A stretch of 64,000 nucleotides of DNA, taken from positions 1 to 64,000 of the forward strand of contig JAUQYB010000104.1 in assembly GCA_030837825.1 (NCBI GenBank), written 5' to 3'. This document shows positions 26,390 through 35,037 of this stretch, piece after piece. The stretch comes from Albidovulum sp. (lineage in GTDB: Bacteria; Pseudomonadota; Alphaproteobacteria; Rhodobacterales; Rhodobacteraceae). A model generated the notes under the pieces. That model ran no database searches. It was not told where the DNA came from and saw only the letters and a program-made list of their open reading frames with translations. How positions within the stretch are numbered: position 1 is the first letter of the stretch; each line of letters begins with the position of its first letter. Position numbers and translations under genes: made by a program.

Positions 26390-28803
26390 ATGCCCCTCCG
26401 CCCGAGCGACACGGCGCGGGCGATATCGCTTGCCACCTGTGTGCGGGACTGCCGGAAGCTCTCGGCGTCACGGGCCATGATGGTGACGTTGACGCCACCG
26501 CTTGCGCCGTAGGTCTGGGCCTCCCGCCGCGACAGCACCCGCTCGCCGCGCTGCAGGATTGCGGGCACCTCATCATGCCGAAGCCCGGCCATCCCGCCGG
26601 AATGCAATCGCGGGGCGGCGGCGAAAGCCATGGCCGGGACCAGGCGTGAGGGCCCGGCCGATCCGACCATCCCGCCCGCATGCAGCACGTTGGCGAAGAT
26701 GCCGCCCGCGCCGGCAAACACGCCGGAGAGCGCATTGGCGATCGGCCCGAGGATGAACCGCCGCGCCGCCAGCTGGGCGAGATCAGCGAGCAGCGAGGTG
26801 ACAAGGTCGCGGAAGTTCAGCTTCCCGGTCTTCACGAACTGGCCCACCGCGTTCTCGGCGGACTGGAAGGCGCCGACGAGGCTCTGACCGATGTCGCCAC
26901 CGATGTCGCGGGCCTTGCTGGCGTAATCGGACAGCGCCGCCGTGACCGCCTGCCAGCCGGTGACAGCAGCCTCGGTCGCGGGCTCCGCCGCAGCGGCGGC
27001 AGCCCCGGCCGCCGCGCCTGCATCTGTTGCAGCGCGCCCGGCTTCACCAAGCGCCGTCTCCAGCAGCTCGGCCGCGCCGGTGGCCTCGGTCAGCGCATCG
27101 GTACTGGCTTCGTCGGTGCCGCGCACCGCATCGCGCAGCGCCTGCCAGCTTTCCAGCGGCGCGCGGGCCCCTTCGGCCAGATCGCGCGCTGCGCCGCGAT
27201 AGAGGTTCGCGGACTCAAGCGCGCGGTTCGCCGCCTCGGCCAGACCGAGATCGGGCGCGGTCAGCGGATTGTCCTCGAAGGCCCGGTCGAAGGCCGCCTG
27301 CGCCGCCGTGGTCGCTGCCGTCGCTGCGCCCTCGAAGCGGTTCTCGATCTCGCCGAGGTCGAGGTCCGGCACCAGCGAGATGCGCCGCTCGGACCCGAGG
27401 GCTTCGAGACCGGCGTTGATGCCGCCGATGAAGCCGTTGATGCGCGAGACCACCCCGTTCAGCATCGCCTCGACGCCGTCGACCAGGCTGTTCGCCGCCT
27501 GGAACGCCAGGTCCCCGATGGCGGCGGGCAGCAGACCCCAGATCGCCTTGATCGCCTCGTAGGCGCCTTCGAAGGTGTTCGCCGCGGTGTTGCCGAAACC
27601 GACCACGCTCTCGATTGCGCTCTGCATCCCCGACGCGGCGTCGGCCTTCAGGTCGAAGAACATCGCCGTGGCGGCCGCGCCCGCCGCAGCGGCGCCCATC
27701 CTGATCCGCTCCCAAACCTCGACCGCCAGGTCCTTCAAGAGCGACATGGCCTCACCAAAGCCGCCCGCGCCGGAAACAAGCCGGGTGAACTGGTAGACAA
27801 GCTCGCCCGCGCCGACGATCAGCGCGCCGATGCCGGTGCGGATCAGGGCGCCGCGCAGGACGACCAGCGTGGTGGCGAGACCGCGCACGGAGAGCGCTGC
27901 GGCGGCCATCCCCGCCACCCAGCGGCCCGCGAGGAAGGCCGCGAAGGTGGCCGCGTAGGTGGTCAGGCGGCCAATGTTGTCGAAGAGCCCGCGGATCGCG
28001 ATGCCCAGCGGCCCGCTGCGGCTGGCGACCGCCGCCATGGCATCCGCGACGGCTTCCAACGCGGGGGCTGCGGCAACCGCGAACTGGTTCGACAGCCCGC
28101 GCCAGACCAGCCCGAGCCGAGAGATGGCGTCGTTCGTCCGCTCGATCTGGTCGGCATCCTGCTCGGAGACGACGACCCCGAAGGCAAGCACGTCCTCCGT
28201 CGCCTGGCGCAGCGTCGCAGTATCGATCCGGCTCATCGCGATGGAGCCTTCCTCGCCGAAGAGCTGGCCCGCGACGGCCGCACGCTCGGCGGCAGGCACG
28301 AAGCTCTCGATCGCCGCGTTGATCTCGCCGACGCGCTGGTCCAGCGGCAGGGCGATCAGGTCGCTGGCGGAAAGGCCCAGCCGGTCGAGCGCGTCGGCGG
28401 CGGGGCCGGTTCCGGCGGCCGCCTGGCTCAATCGCCGCGTCAGATCCTTGGTCGCCTGCTCGATGCCGGACATCGACACGCCAGCCAGCTCGCCCGCGCG
28501 CTCCAGCGTCTGGATCGAGGCGACCGTGGTCCCCAGCGATTGCGCCAGCTTGGCCTGCGCATCGACCGTCTGCAGGCCGGAGCGCACCATCGCCACGCCA
28601 GCGGCGGTCGCGGCCGCAACGGCGGCAGCGGCGGCCACACGCACCCGCCGCGAGAAGGCCGCAAGCCGGGTGTTGGCTGCCTCCATCTCGCGGCTGAGCC
28701 GCCCGAAACCGCGCGACCCGGCCTCGCCGACGCCTTCCAACTCGGCACGCACCTGCCGTCCGCCCACGGCCGCGAGGCGGACGCTGACGCGTTTCTCGGC
28801 CAT
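26386..28803 (-). CDS. Tail tape measure protein
   Basis: 805 residues, highly alanine-rich, with long coiled-coil regions and several hydrophobic stretches in the middle (about 200-330). It starts MAEKRVSVRLAAVGG, as in alphaproteobacterial tape measure proteins, and ends with a conserved RDAESFRQSRTQVASD block. It sets tail length and sits inside the tail tube. The chaperone genes normally directly upstream are separated from it here by an inserted plus-strand VapBC pair. Confidence 0.88.
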   Translation of the reverse strand: MAEKRVSVRLAAVGGRQVRAELEGVGEAGSRGFGRLSREMEAANTRLAAFSRRVRVAAAAAVAAATAAGVAMVRSGLQTVDAQAKLAQSLGTTVASIQTLERAGELAGVSMSGIEQATKDLTRRLSQAAAGTGPAADALDRLGLSASDLIALPLDQRVGEINAAIESFVPAAERAAVAGQLFGEEGSIAMSRIDTATLRQATEDVLAFGVVVSEQDADQIERTNDAISRLGLVWRGLSNQFAVAAAPALEAVADAMAAVASRSGPLGIAIRGLFDNIGRLTTYAATFAAFLAGRWVAGMAAAALSVRGLATTLVVLRGALIRTGIGALIVGAGELVYQFTRLVSGAGGFGEAMSLLKDLAVEVWERIRMGAAAAGAAATAMFFDLKADAASGMQSAIESVVGFGNTAANTFEGAYEAIKAIWGLLPAAIGDLAFQAANSLVDGVEAMLNGVVSRINGFIGGINAGLEALGSERRISLVPDLDLGEIENRFEGAATAATTAAQAAFDRAFEDNPLTAPDLGLAEAANRALESANLYRGAARDLAEGARAPLESWQALRDAVRGTDEASTDALTEATGAAELLETALGEAGRAATDAGAAAGAAAAAAEPATEAAVTGWQAVTAALSDYASKARDIGGDIGQSLVGAFQSAENAVGQFVKTGKLNFRDLVTSLLADLAQLAARRFILGPIANALSGVFAGAGGIFANVLHAGGMVGSAGPSRLVPAMAFAAAPRLHSGGMAGLRHDEVPAILQRGERVLSRREAQTYGASGGVNVTIMARDAESFRQSRTQVASDIARAVSLGRRGM

Positions 28804-28815
28804 CGGTCAGACTCC

Positions 28816-28844
28816 TTGCTTTCGCCGTACGGGCGTCTTACGTT
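28816..28844 (+). promoter_or_regulatory. Possible promoter and operator of the vapBC pair
   Basis: TTGCTT (28816-28821) and TACGTT (28839-28844) are separated by 17 bp and lie upstream of vapB. The spacer holds the palindrome CCGTACGG (28825-28832), a plausible site for autoregulation by the antitoxin. Confidence 0.35.
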
Positions 28845-28873
28845 TATGCCATCGATCAAGTGAAGGTATGACC

Positions 28874-29086
28874 ATGGCCGAGACCGCGACCCTGTCCTCG
28901 AAGTTCCAGATCTCGATCCCCAAGGCGATCCGGGCGGCGCAGCACTGGGAAGCAGGGCTGACCTTTGCCTTCATCCCGAAAGGCACGGGCGTCCTGCTTG
29001 TGCCGGTGCCCAAGCGGGAGGTGCTGAAGGGGCTCGCGCGCGGCGCGTCCGCCACCGATTATCGCGACCGGACGGATCGGTTCTGA
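28874..29086 (+). CDS. vapB: VapB-like antitoxin, AbrB/SpoVT family DNA-binding protein
   Basis: 70 residues. The N-terminus TATLSSKFQISIPKAIR is the swapped-hairpin AbrB/MazE DNA-binding motif; the C-terminal tail (ASATDYRDRTDRF) is the toxin-wrapping part. AAGG lies 7 nt before the ATG at 28874; an ATG at 28868 would be too close to it. The stop overlaps the toxin start (TGATG). Role: neutralises VapC and represses the operon. Confidence 0.85.
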   Translation: MAETATLSSKFQISIPKAIRAAQHWEAGLTFAFIPKGTGVLLVPVPKREVLKGLARGASATDYRDRTDRF

Positions 29087-29466
29087 TGATCCTCGTCGAT
29101 ACGTCGGCCTGGATCGAATGGCTGATCGACTCGGCAACCGGCGCCAAGGTGGCCGAGCACCTGCCCGAACAGGCGGAGTGGATCGTGCCGACCATGGTCC
29201 AGCTCGAGCTGGCGAAATGGCTGACCCGCGAGGTCGGCGAGGACAAGGCGGATCAGGTCATCGCTTTCACGCAGGTCTGCCACGTCGTCCCGCTCGACAC
29301 CGAGATCGCGCTGGCGGCCGCGGAAGCCTGCCGCGAGCACAAGCTCGCCACCGCCGACGCGATCATCTTCGCAACCGCCCGCGCACAGGGCGCGACGCTC
29401 CTGACCTGCGACGCGCATTTCGAGGGGCTGCCCGGCGTCTCGCTGATCGAGAAGATCAAGGTCTGA
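29086..29466 (+). CDS. vapC: VapC-like PIN-domain toxin ribonuclease
   Basis: 126 residues. Starts MILVDTSAW, with the first catalytic aspartate at position 5; TADAIIFA and LTCDAHF carry the later acidic residues of the PIN active site. VapC toxins cleave tRNA or rRNA when the antitoxin decays. The gene is embedded antisense in the late operon between the tail chaperone and the tape measure gene; its last 11 bases overlap the 3' end of the frameshifted chaperone frame on the other strand. Confidence 0.88.
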   Translation: MILVDTSAWIEWLIDSATGAKVAEHLPEQAEWIVPTMVQLELAKWLTREVGEDKADQVIAFTQVCHVVPLDTEIALAAAEACREHKLATADAIIFATARAQGATLLTCDAHFEGLPGVSLIEKIKV

Positions 29467-30135
29467 CCCCCGGGCCGCCATTCGCGCTCAGCTCCTCGTT
29501 CAGCTTCCGCACCATCACCGCCTCGATGACGGGCAGCAGTTCGGCCATGGCGAGGGGCGGCACATCGAGGGCGTCACCCAGCGCGAGCGCCGCCGACATG
29601 TCCCAGCCGATCACCGCGCCCGGCAGCACGCGCAGCTGGCCGCCGAGGCGGCCGACGAGGTCCCAGACCTGCCAGCCTTCATAAGTCCGAGGCCGGTTCA
29701 GCCGCTCCGGGCAGTCCGCGCACGGGCTCTGGCAGGCCTCGCAGTAGCGCTCGCCCCCGCCGAAGGACCATTCGGCGAGAGCGCGGAGGCGTTTTTTTCC
29801 TGCTCCAGCAGCAGACCCTTGGAGACGTAGGTCAGCTGGAAGGCCTCGAAGATCGGCCAGACATCGAGCAGCGCGTCGATGGCCTCAGGGCTGGGATCAA
29901 TCGGCTTTCCGTCCGCATCGCCGATGCCCTCCCAGGTGAGCACCGCCCGCCGCGCGAGCGCCTTGGCGAAGGCGACGGCGCGCTCCTCGTCGGAGGCCTC
30001 CCCCGTTACCGCCTCGACGGCCGGATCGCTGCGCGTCGCCACCATCAGCGCGGTGGTCAGCGGTCGCAACTGCACCCGGACGCCGGGGGCGAGGTCGTGC
30101 CAGCGCGGCGCATTGGTCAGGTCGAGCGTCAGCAT
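29456..30135 (-). CDS. Tail assembly chaperone, long form made by -1 frameshift (gpGT-like)
   Basis: After the slippery heptamer at 29791-29797, the -1 frame stays open to TGA at 29456-29458. It adds about 111 residues, starting near RLRALAEWSFGGGERY and including cysteines (CEACQSPCADC) and YEGWQVWDLVGRLGG, a conserved C-terminal block of this phage group. The total is about 226 residues. As in lambda G/GT, the short and long forms together chaperone the tape measure protein. It shares its first 115 codons with the short form. Confidence 0.75.
29698..30135 (-). CDS. Tail assembly chaperone, short form (gpG-like)
   Basis: 145 residues read in the zero frame. Residues 1-115 are ordinary (ALMVATRSDPAVEAV, then a helical domain); after the slippery site the zero frame yields a low-complexity Ala/Arg/Ser tail ending at 29698. 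It follows the tail-tube gene with 2 bp between them, the normal position for the chaperone before the tape measure protein. Confidence 0.8.
   Translation of the reverse strand: MLTLDLTNAPRWHDLAPGVRVQLRPLTTALMVATRSDPAVEAVTGEASDEERAVAFAKALARRAVLTWEGIGDADGKPIDPSPEAIDALLDVWPIFEAFQLTYVSKGLLLEQEKNASALSPNGPSAGASATARPARARARTARSG
29791..29797 (-). promoter_or_regulatory. A AAA AAC programmed -1 ribosomal frameshift site
   Basis: In the zero frame the codons read ..gaA AAA AAC, an exact X XXY YYZ slippery heptamer, and the downstream -1 frame continues the expected chaperone C-terminal domain. Plus-strand T7 lies at 29792-29798. Confidence 0.75.
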
Positions 30136-30137
30136 CG

Positions 30138-31079
30138 TCAGTACACCTCAATGTCGTTGATCAGGGTTGCGGTGCACATCCGGCCGACGACGCTGTCGCG
30201 GGCGGCCTGCCAGTCGAAGGTCGCCTGCACGCCCTGCGGCCCGGAAATCTCGATGCGCGGGCGCGGCAGGTAGACGGCGTGCACGGTGAAGGTGAAGCTC
30301 CCGCCCGAGGGCAGGACGTAGGTGAACTCCATCTCGCAGGCCTCGCCATTGATGGCCTGCGTCACCAGCGTCTGGTCGGCGAAGCGCACCTCGATCCGGC
30401 CGGTCAGCGCGGCGATGGACGGGTCCGCCCCGTCGATGCGCCCGTCCGAGCGGATGGTCTCGATCCGGTCGAGGTTGTTGGCATAGGTGATCTCGGCCGA
30501 GACCACGTTGCCGAGCGCGGTCCCGTTTCGCGTTATCGCGCCGTTGAAATGGCCGAAGCGCTTCAGTTCCAACGCGGCGGGCGTTCCGGCGCTGGTCGTG
30601 GTGCCGACCGTCTCGCCCTGCGCCACCAGCCGCGCGGTGGCCGTGAGCAGTCCCGAGCGCTGCATCTGCCAGGTGATCTGGTCGAGCACGCAGCCGGAAT
30701 ACATCGCGTATCGCGGCACCTCCGGCATGCCGGTCTCGATCGACATGCTGGGCAGCGTCCACGACCCCGACTGGAACTCGTGGCTGTACGGCGCTTCCGC
30801 ACCCGTGGTCGTGGGCGCGCCGAAGGCCGCCTTCAGCCAGAAGCCGAAGGCTTCGGCGTCGAGCGGCACGACGACATCGCCGTCCGCCGTGACCGCGTCC
30901 TTGATCGGCGCCAGCGGATCGCGGCCGTAGCCGAGAAGCTCCGAGTTGAGCAGCGGCTGCTCCGCCCCGAGCGAAGTGCTGGCGAAGGGCATGCGGGTGA
31001 AGCCGCTGGCGGGCGGCGTTCGATATGTCGTCTCGAACGCAAGCGCCATCAGCGCCCGCGCCCCCTGGGCTCGTGCCAT
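30138..31079 (-). CDS. Major tail tube protein
   Basis: 313 residues, beta-rich, with the phage tail tube pattern (FETTYRTPPASGFTRMPF at the start, then GFWLKAAFGAP and a long run of beta strands). It polymerises into the tail tube. It sits between the tail terminator-like gene and the chaperone gene. Confidence 0.82.
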   Translation of the reverse strand: MARAQGARALMALAFETTYRTPPASGFTRMPFASTSLGAEQPLLNSELLGYGRDPLAPIKDAVTADGDVVVPLDAEAFGFWLKAAFGAPTTTGAEAPYSHEFQSGSWTLPSMSIETGMPEVPRYAMYSGCVLDQITWQMQRSGLLTATARLVAQGETVGTTTSAGTPAALELKRFGHFNGAITRNGTALGNVVSAEITYANNLDRIETIRSDGRIDGADPSIAALTGRIEVRFADQTLVTQAINGEACEMEFTYVLPSGGSFTFTVHAVYLPRPRIEISGPQGVQATFDWQAARDSVVGRMCTATLINDIEVY

Positions 31080-31103
31080 GGTGTTCTCCTCGGGTTGTCG
31101 GGG

Positions 31104-31523
31104 TCAGGCCAGTTGGTCAGCCGTGGAATAGTGCAGCACCACCGGGATCACGGCGGCCTTCAGGCTCGCGGCGCCCTCAACCGGCAGATCGACCGGCCGC
31201 GGCGCTTCGGCCTCGACCCAGTCGCAGAGCCCGCCCAGCGTGCGGTCGGCAGCGAGCGCCGCGCCGATGCTGGCGGTCAACGTGTCGAAGGCGGCGTCAC
31301 GGTCGGCACCCTGCACGACCGCCTCGATCTCGGCGCGGTGCTGGTAGTGGTAGGCCAGCGGCGAGAGGGTCACCTCGGGCGCGCCCGGTTCGCCGTCGCG
31401 CAGGATCAGCAGCCCCTCGGTCGGCACGCGCTCTGGCAGCACCTCGCCGCGGAGGGCGGTGGCGGGCAGCGCCGAAAGCCGCGCGTGCAGCGCGGTGAGG
31501 ATGGTTTCGCGGGGGGTGGGCAT
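31104..31523 (-). CDS. Tail completion / terminator-like minor tail protein
   Basis: 139 residues starting MPTPRETILTALHARL, a helix followed by mixed strands (YHYQHRAEIEAVVQG). Its size and position directly before the tail tube gene fit the tail-terminator or completion protein of siphophages; such proteins have little sequence signature. Transcription here is interrupted upstream by two plus-strand cargo genes. Confidence 0.65.
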   Translation of the reverse strand: MPTPRETILTALHARLSALPATALRGEVLPERVPTEGLLILRDGEPGAPEVTLSPLAYHYQHRAEIEAVVQGADRDAAFDTLTASIGAALAADRTLGGLCDWVEAEAPRPVDLPVEGAASLKAAVIPVVLHYSTADQLA

Positions 31524-31649
31524 CTCTGACTGTTACCTTGGACGCGCGGCAAGAGCGCCACGTTGTGACCATGTTCTTGAAAGGCATAAGTTCTTGACCA
31601 CCATCATCTCTATCGCGACGATGGTGCCGAAGATCGGCGGGAGACTCGG

Positions 31650-32399
31650 TTGTCCTACATCATTGCGCACGTAATTTTTGACAACACGGGAAACACTTAC
31701 CCTGTGAACTGTCTCCGGACCGACTTGAAAATCGGAGATGAGGTTGTAGTCAAGATGAGCAACCGTCCACTTAAGTGGGCAAGGATTGCTGATATCAACT
31801 ATCTCAATTGGAATTGCCAAAATACCATCGAGTGCTTGGCTTCGGAGGCCAAATTCACAAAAGATGGTATCGTCCTGCCGTCTGGAGACTCTCGAAGCGT
31901 TAACGGCTTGGCGCGCCCCTACGATTTAGCCGTTTTCCTATACAAGATTGGTTGGGTGCCTCGTCGCGCTGCCAGCAAGATGTACAGGATGGCCTATTCA
32001 GCGCAGAACAGAACTCAAACCTCTTTGATCCTCATGCGGAAGAATGGCATTGATGTTCAGATCATAAACGACACCTCAATGGATAAGATGATTCCTAATT
32101 CAGCCTTGTCAATTAGCCGAAGCGATGGCCCGTTCATTGGACAGCCGTTCCACGGCAGCCTGTCCAACATTCTTGAGCGCACGGCTGATTTTGCGCAAGC
32201 GTTTCTGCGAAATGAAGAAAATCTCGAGGCCATGGTGGAGCCGTTACAAACCACCAAAATCTTGCCGAAGCCGCCGCCCAAAGTGCGAGAAGGCGAGGAC
32301 GACCTCTATTCTGCCTTAGGGGGTGCAGGCGAACCAATCTACCTTTCCGATGGTGTATGGCTGACCTCTGACGGTGGCGCACATGACTGGGGGAGATAG
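31650..32399 (+). CDS. Cargo protein 1 with C-terminal YLSDGV motif, unknown function
   Basis: 249 residues from a TTG start with a GGGAG ribosome-binding site. The N-terminal 60 residues are beta-rich (HVIFDNTGNTYPVNCL, GDEVVVKMSNRPLKWARI), like a small barrel domain; the rest is helical. The C-terminus carries GEPIYLSDGVWL, shared with the next gene's product. Both genes are opposite to the late operon and clearly more AT-rich than it, indicating separate acquisition. I do not recognise the family. A moron with an exclusion or defence role is possible, but nothing in the sequence proves it. Confidence 0.65.
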   Translation: MSYIIAHVIFDNTGNTYPVNCLRTDLKIGDEVVVKMSNRPLKWARIADINYLNWNCQNTIECLASEAKFTKDGIVLPSGDSRSVNGLARPYDLAVFLYKIGWVPRRAASKMYRMAYSAQNRTQTSLILMRKNGIDVQIINDTSMDKMIPNSALSISRSDGPFIGQPFHGSLSNILERTADFAQAFLRNEENLEAMVEPLQTTKILPKPPPKVREGEDDLYSALGGAGEPIYLSDGVWLTSDGGAHDWGR

Positions 32400-32449
32400 C
32401 AACTCAATCTCGCACTTTTTCCGAAAAATGAATCGAAGGGATTGGCACT

Positions 32450-32908
32450 TTGGCTGACATCAGCAGGTCCGACAAACTCACTACTTCTGATCGTGACGAG
32501 CAAACCAAGATGGTTTCTGGTCAGTATGTCTTGCTGCGTATTCTCCATGAAGGAGACAGCTACACGCTCATGACCGCCACAGCTAAGGAAGATGACGATT
32601 CATATCAAGCATATCCCAACCTCGAGAAACTGGTTGCTGCTGCTGAGGAGGTGCTAGGTCGGGGCGAGCACCACACCGACAATTGGGGGCGGCCGTACCT
32701 TTTATGCCGGGGGTTTGATCACCCCAAGGCAATTCGGGGCCTGGCGAACCTGATTGCGACGAAACTCGGACTTCCTTCCGTCGACGAGCCTTGGGCCGAC
32801 GAAGAAATGCGAGAGATTTACGACGAGTTTTCGGTCGGCGACGATGGTGAACCTGCCTACCTCTCGGACGGTGTTTACATAAGCAAGCGTGGCCGACTGT
32901 TTGAGTAG
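32450..32908 (+). CDS. Cargo protein 2 with C-terminal YLSDGV motif, unknown function
   Basis: 152 residues from a TTG start with an AAGGG motif upstream. It is acidic, with a beta-rich N-terminus (SGQYVLLRILHEGDSY) and a helical middle. It ends in DGEPAYLSDGVYISKRG, matching the end of the preceding protein. The 50-bp spacing suggests one operon with it. The pair splits the DUF6441 gene from the tail-terminator gene in the late region. Function unknown. Confidence 0.65.
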   Translation: MADISRSDKLTTSDRDEQTKMVSGQYVLLRILHEGDSYTLMTATAKEDDDSYQAYPNLEKLVAAAEEVLGRGEHHTDNWGRPYLLCRGFDHPKAIRGLANLIATKLGLPSVDEPWADEEMREIYDEFSVGDDGEPAYLSDGVYISKRGRLFE

Positions 32909-32992
32909 GATCGCTGCCGACCCACAGTTTCGAATAGTGTGCGAGCCAGGATGCGTTTTTTCTGGCACGTCTCTGGCCGTGGTGATTTCCTT

Positions 32993-33625
32993 TCAATTCA
33001 TCCGCCGCTCCACCCAGTTCGCCACGATCAGCCCCGGCACGCTGTCCAACGCCCGCTCCGCGTCCCGAGCGAGAGCCAGCCGCTTTGGCAGTTTCACCTG
33101 CGGCACGAGCAGGAAGATCGGCGCGGTGACCTTTCCGCGCCCGGTCTTCGATCGCGAAACCACCGCCTGGCCTTTCGTGTTCAGCCGCCCCTCGGCCACC
33201 AGCAGGCTCGGTCCGGTGCGGCGATAGACGAAACGCAGGCGCAATCCGCGGCGTCGTTCCCATTCGCCGGGCGTGATCCGGCCGCCGCGCAGGGACTTGC
33301 CCGCAGCGGGCAGAGGGATCGCCAGCCAGAACCCGTCTTTCGACCGGATCAGCGGGCCGGTGTCGTGGGCGCCGATGATGACCGGGGCCTTGGACCAGAC
33401 CAGCGCCGCGGCGTTCAGGCTCTCGCCGGCCTTCGGATAGGTCTGGCTACGGATCGAGTTCGCCAGCCGCCGGCCGAGCCCCGCGCCGGTGATCTGGCCG
33501 CGCCAGGCGGTCTTCAGCCCGGTCCCCGCCTCGCGCATCGCGGCAGTGACGGCCTTCTCGCCGGCCTTCACCTCGGCAGCCATGGCGGCGACGAGATCGG
33601 GTGTGATGTCGAGCTTCAGCTTCAT
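32993..33625 (-). CDS. DUF6441 family phage virion protein
   Basis: 210 residues starting MKLKLDITPDLVAAM, with a helical N-terminus and AGTGLKTAWRGQI, as in the DUF6441 family of alphaproteobacterial phages. It lies between the head-tail connector and the tail genes, the position of HK97 gp10-like tail-completion proteins, so a head-tail interface role is likely. Confidence 0.72.
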   Translation of the reverse strand: MKLKLDITPDLVAAMAAEVKAGEKAVTAAMREAGTGLKTAWRGQITGAGLGRRLANSIRSQTYPKAGESLNAAALVWSKAPVIIGAHDTGPLIRSKDGFWLAIPLPAAGKSLRGGRITPGEWERRRGLRLRFVYRRTGPSLLVAEGRLNTKGQAVVSRSKTGRGKVTAPIFLLVPQVKLPKRLALARDAERALDSVPGLIVANWVERRMN

Positions 33626-33630
33626 CGCGG

Positions 33631-33942
33631 TCAGGCCGGGCGCAGGTCGACGGTCCAGACGAGCCGCTCGCGGTCGCGGACGGGCTCGCCCTGGATGAGG
33701 AAGGCCTCGCCGTCGATCTCGATGCGGTCGCCGGGGCGCGGGTTCGCGACCTCGGCGAGACGCAGGTCCAGCCGGGTGGTTTCCGACCAGAGGCGCGCCT
33801 CGCCGAAGTCGGTGACGTCGTCCGGCCGGCGCAGGATCGCGCGGACCAGCGACGGTGCCCCGCCCTCGGTAGTGTAGACGACGTCGCGCGCCAGATGCGC
33901 GTCAGCGAAGAGCGCATCCAGTGCCGCGGCGAAGGCGGTCAT
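33631..33942 (-). CDS. Head-tail connector protein
   Basis: 103 residues starting MTAFAAALDALFAD. The second half is a beta barrel-like stretch (DRIEIDGEAFLIQGEPVRD). Its size and place right after the major capsid gene (ATGA overlap) match lambda FII-type head-tail joining proteins. Confidence 0.72.
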   Translation of the reverse strand: MTAFAAALDALFADAHLARDVVYTTEGGAPSLVRAILRRPDDVTDFGEARLWSETTRLDLRLAEVANPRPGDRIEIDGEAFLIQGEPVRDRERLVWTVDLRPA

Positions 33943-34955
33943 CAGGTCCGCCTGGCCTGTCGCAGCACCTGCGGGCGGGTGCAGATCGGGAGCGGGTTGC
34001 TCTCGATCTCGAGCCGCACCCACTCGTCGCGATCCCGGTCGGGGATCGTGCGGGCGTAGAGCGGCTGGCCGAGCGTGTTGACCGTCTCGAAGGTGTCGGC
34101 GGGGGCGTAGTAGATCTCGAAGAGCCCCTCGATGCCCTCGGGATAGATGAACGCCTTGTCGGTCGGGACCGTGAACCCGACGCCGCCCCGGTAGCGGCGG
34201 AAGGTGATCCCGCCGAAGCTGACCTCGTCGGCCACGCGGCCCCGCAGATCGGCCGCCGCGGCGGTGTTGAGATAGGTCTCCCGCACCTCCTTGTGGGCCA
34301 CGAGATCGGCGAAGAAGGCCGAGCCGCATTCCGCGCGGATCTGCACGGCCCCGGCCGAGAGCCCGCCCATCGAGTCCTCGACGCTCTCGATGAGCGCCTG
34401 GCAGCGCTTTCGCAGTGCTCCCGAGGCGGGGCTCGCATTGTCGAGGTCGAAGTCGATCTCGGCCGCCGGCGTGATGCCGAACTCGGTGAAGTAGTTCACG
34501 ACCGTGGCGTGGTCTTTCGGATCCTTCACCAGCCCCTGGATGCCGTTCAGCAGGTGGTACTCGAAGGTGGTCTCGGCGTCCTGGCGGAGCTTGCGCAGGC
34601 GGTAGGCCACCTCGGTCTGCACCTGCTGGGTAGCACTCTCCGAGCCGAAGTCGCGGACGGACTGGATTTCGGAGGCCCAGAGCACGTCCTGCTTCTTGAA
34701 CTGCCGGCAGACGAAGGCGCGCATCTCGCGCCGGTCGGGCACCTGCTGCTCGTAGGCCGAACCGCGCTCCGAGAACGGGATCAGCGACAGCGTGCCGTCG
34801 CGGCTCTCGATCACGACGGTGCGGGAGCGCACGCCGCGCGGGCTGAAGAGGTTCGAGCCCGAGAGCAGCGCGGGCTTGTAGGGGATGTTCTCGAGCGCAC
34901 GGGTGAGCTCGACAATGGTGAAGGCATCGCCTTCGAAGATGTCCATGGTGGCCAT
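33942..34955 (-). CDS. Major capsid protein (lambda gpE family)
   Basis: 337 residues with the phage capsid E pattern (MDIFEGDAFTIVELTRAL at the start, AECGSAFFADLVAHKEVR, ending near a RTIPDRDRDEWVRLEIESNP block). The start at 34955 has an AGGAGG ribosome-binding site 7 nt upstream, the strongest in the late operon, as expected for the most abundant virion protein. Confidence 0.92.
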   Translation of the reverse strand: MATMDIFEGDAFTIVELTRALENIPYKPALLSGSNLFSPRGVRSRTVVIESRDGTLSLIPFSERGSAYEQQVPDRREMRAFVCRQFKKQDVLWASEIQSVRDFGSESATQQVQTEVAYRLRKLRQDAETTFEYHLLNGIQGLVKDPKDHATVVNYFTEFGITPAAEIDFDLDNASPASGALRKRCQALIESVEDSMGGLSAGAVQIRAECGSAFFADLVAHKEVRETYLNTAAAADLRGRVADEVSFGGITFRRYRGGVGFTVPTDKAFIYPEGIEGLFEIYYAPADTFETVNTLGQPLYARTIPDRDRDEWVRLEIESNPLPICTRPQVLRQARRT

Positions 34956-35037
34956 GAGGATGCCTCCTGTCTGGAGCGCGCCCAGCAAAAGTGGATGCCG
35001 GTTTTGCGTCCGGGCGCGCGTGAATATGGGGATTGGG

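Noticed and set aside
26680..28863. A 727-residue plus-strand open frame opposite the tape measure gene
   Set aside because: Antisense shadow; low-complexity Gly/Arg/Gln composition and no ribosome-binding site.
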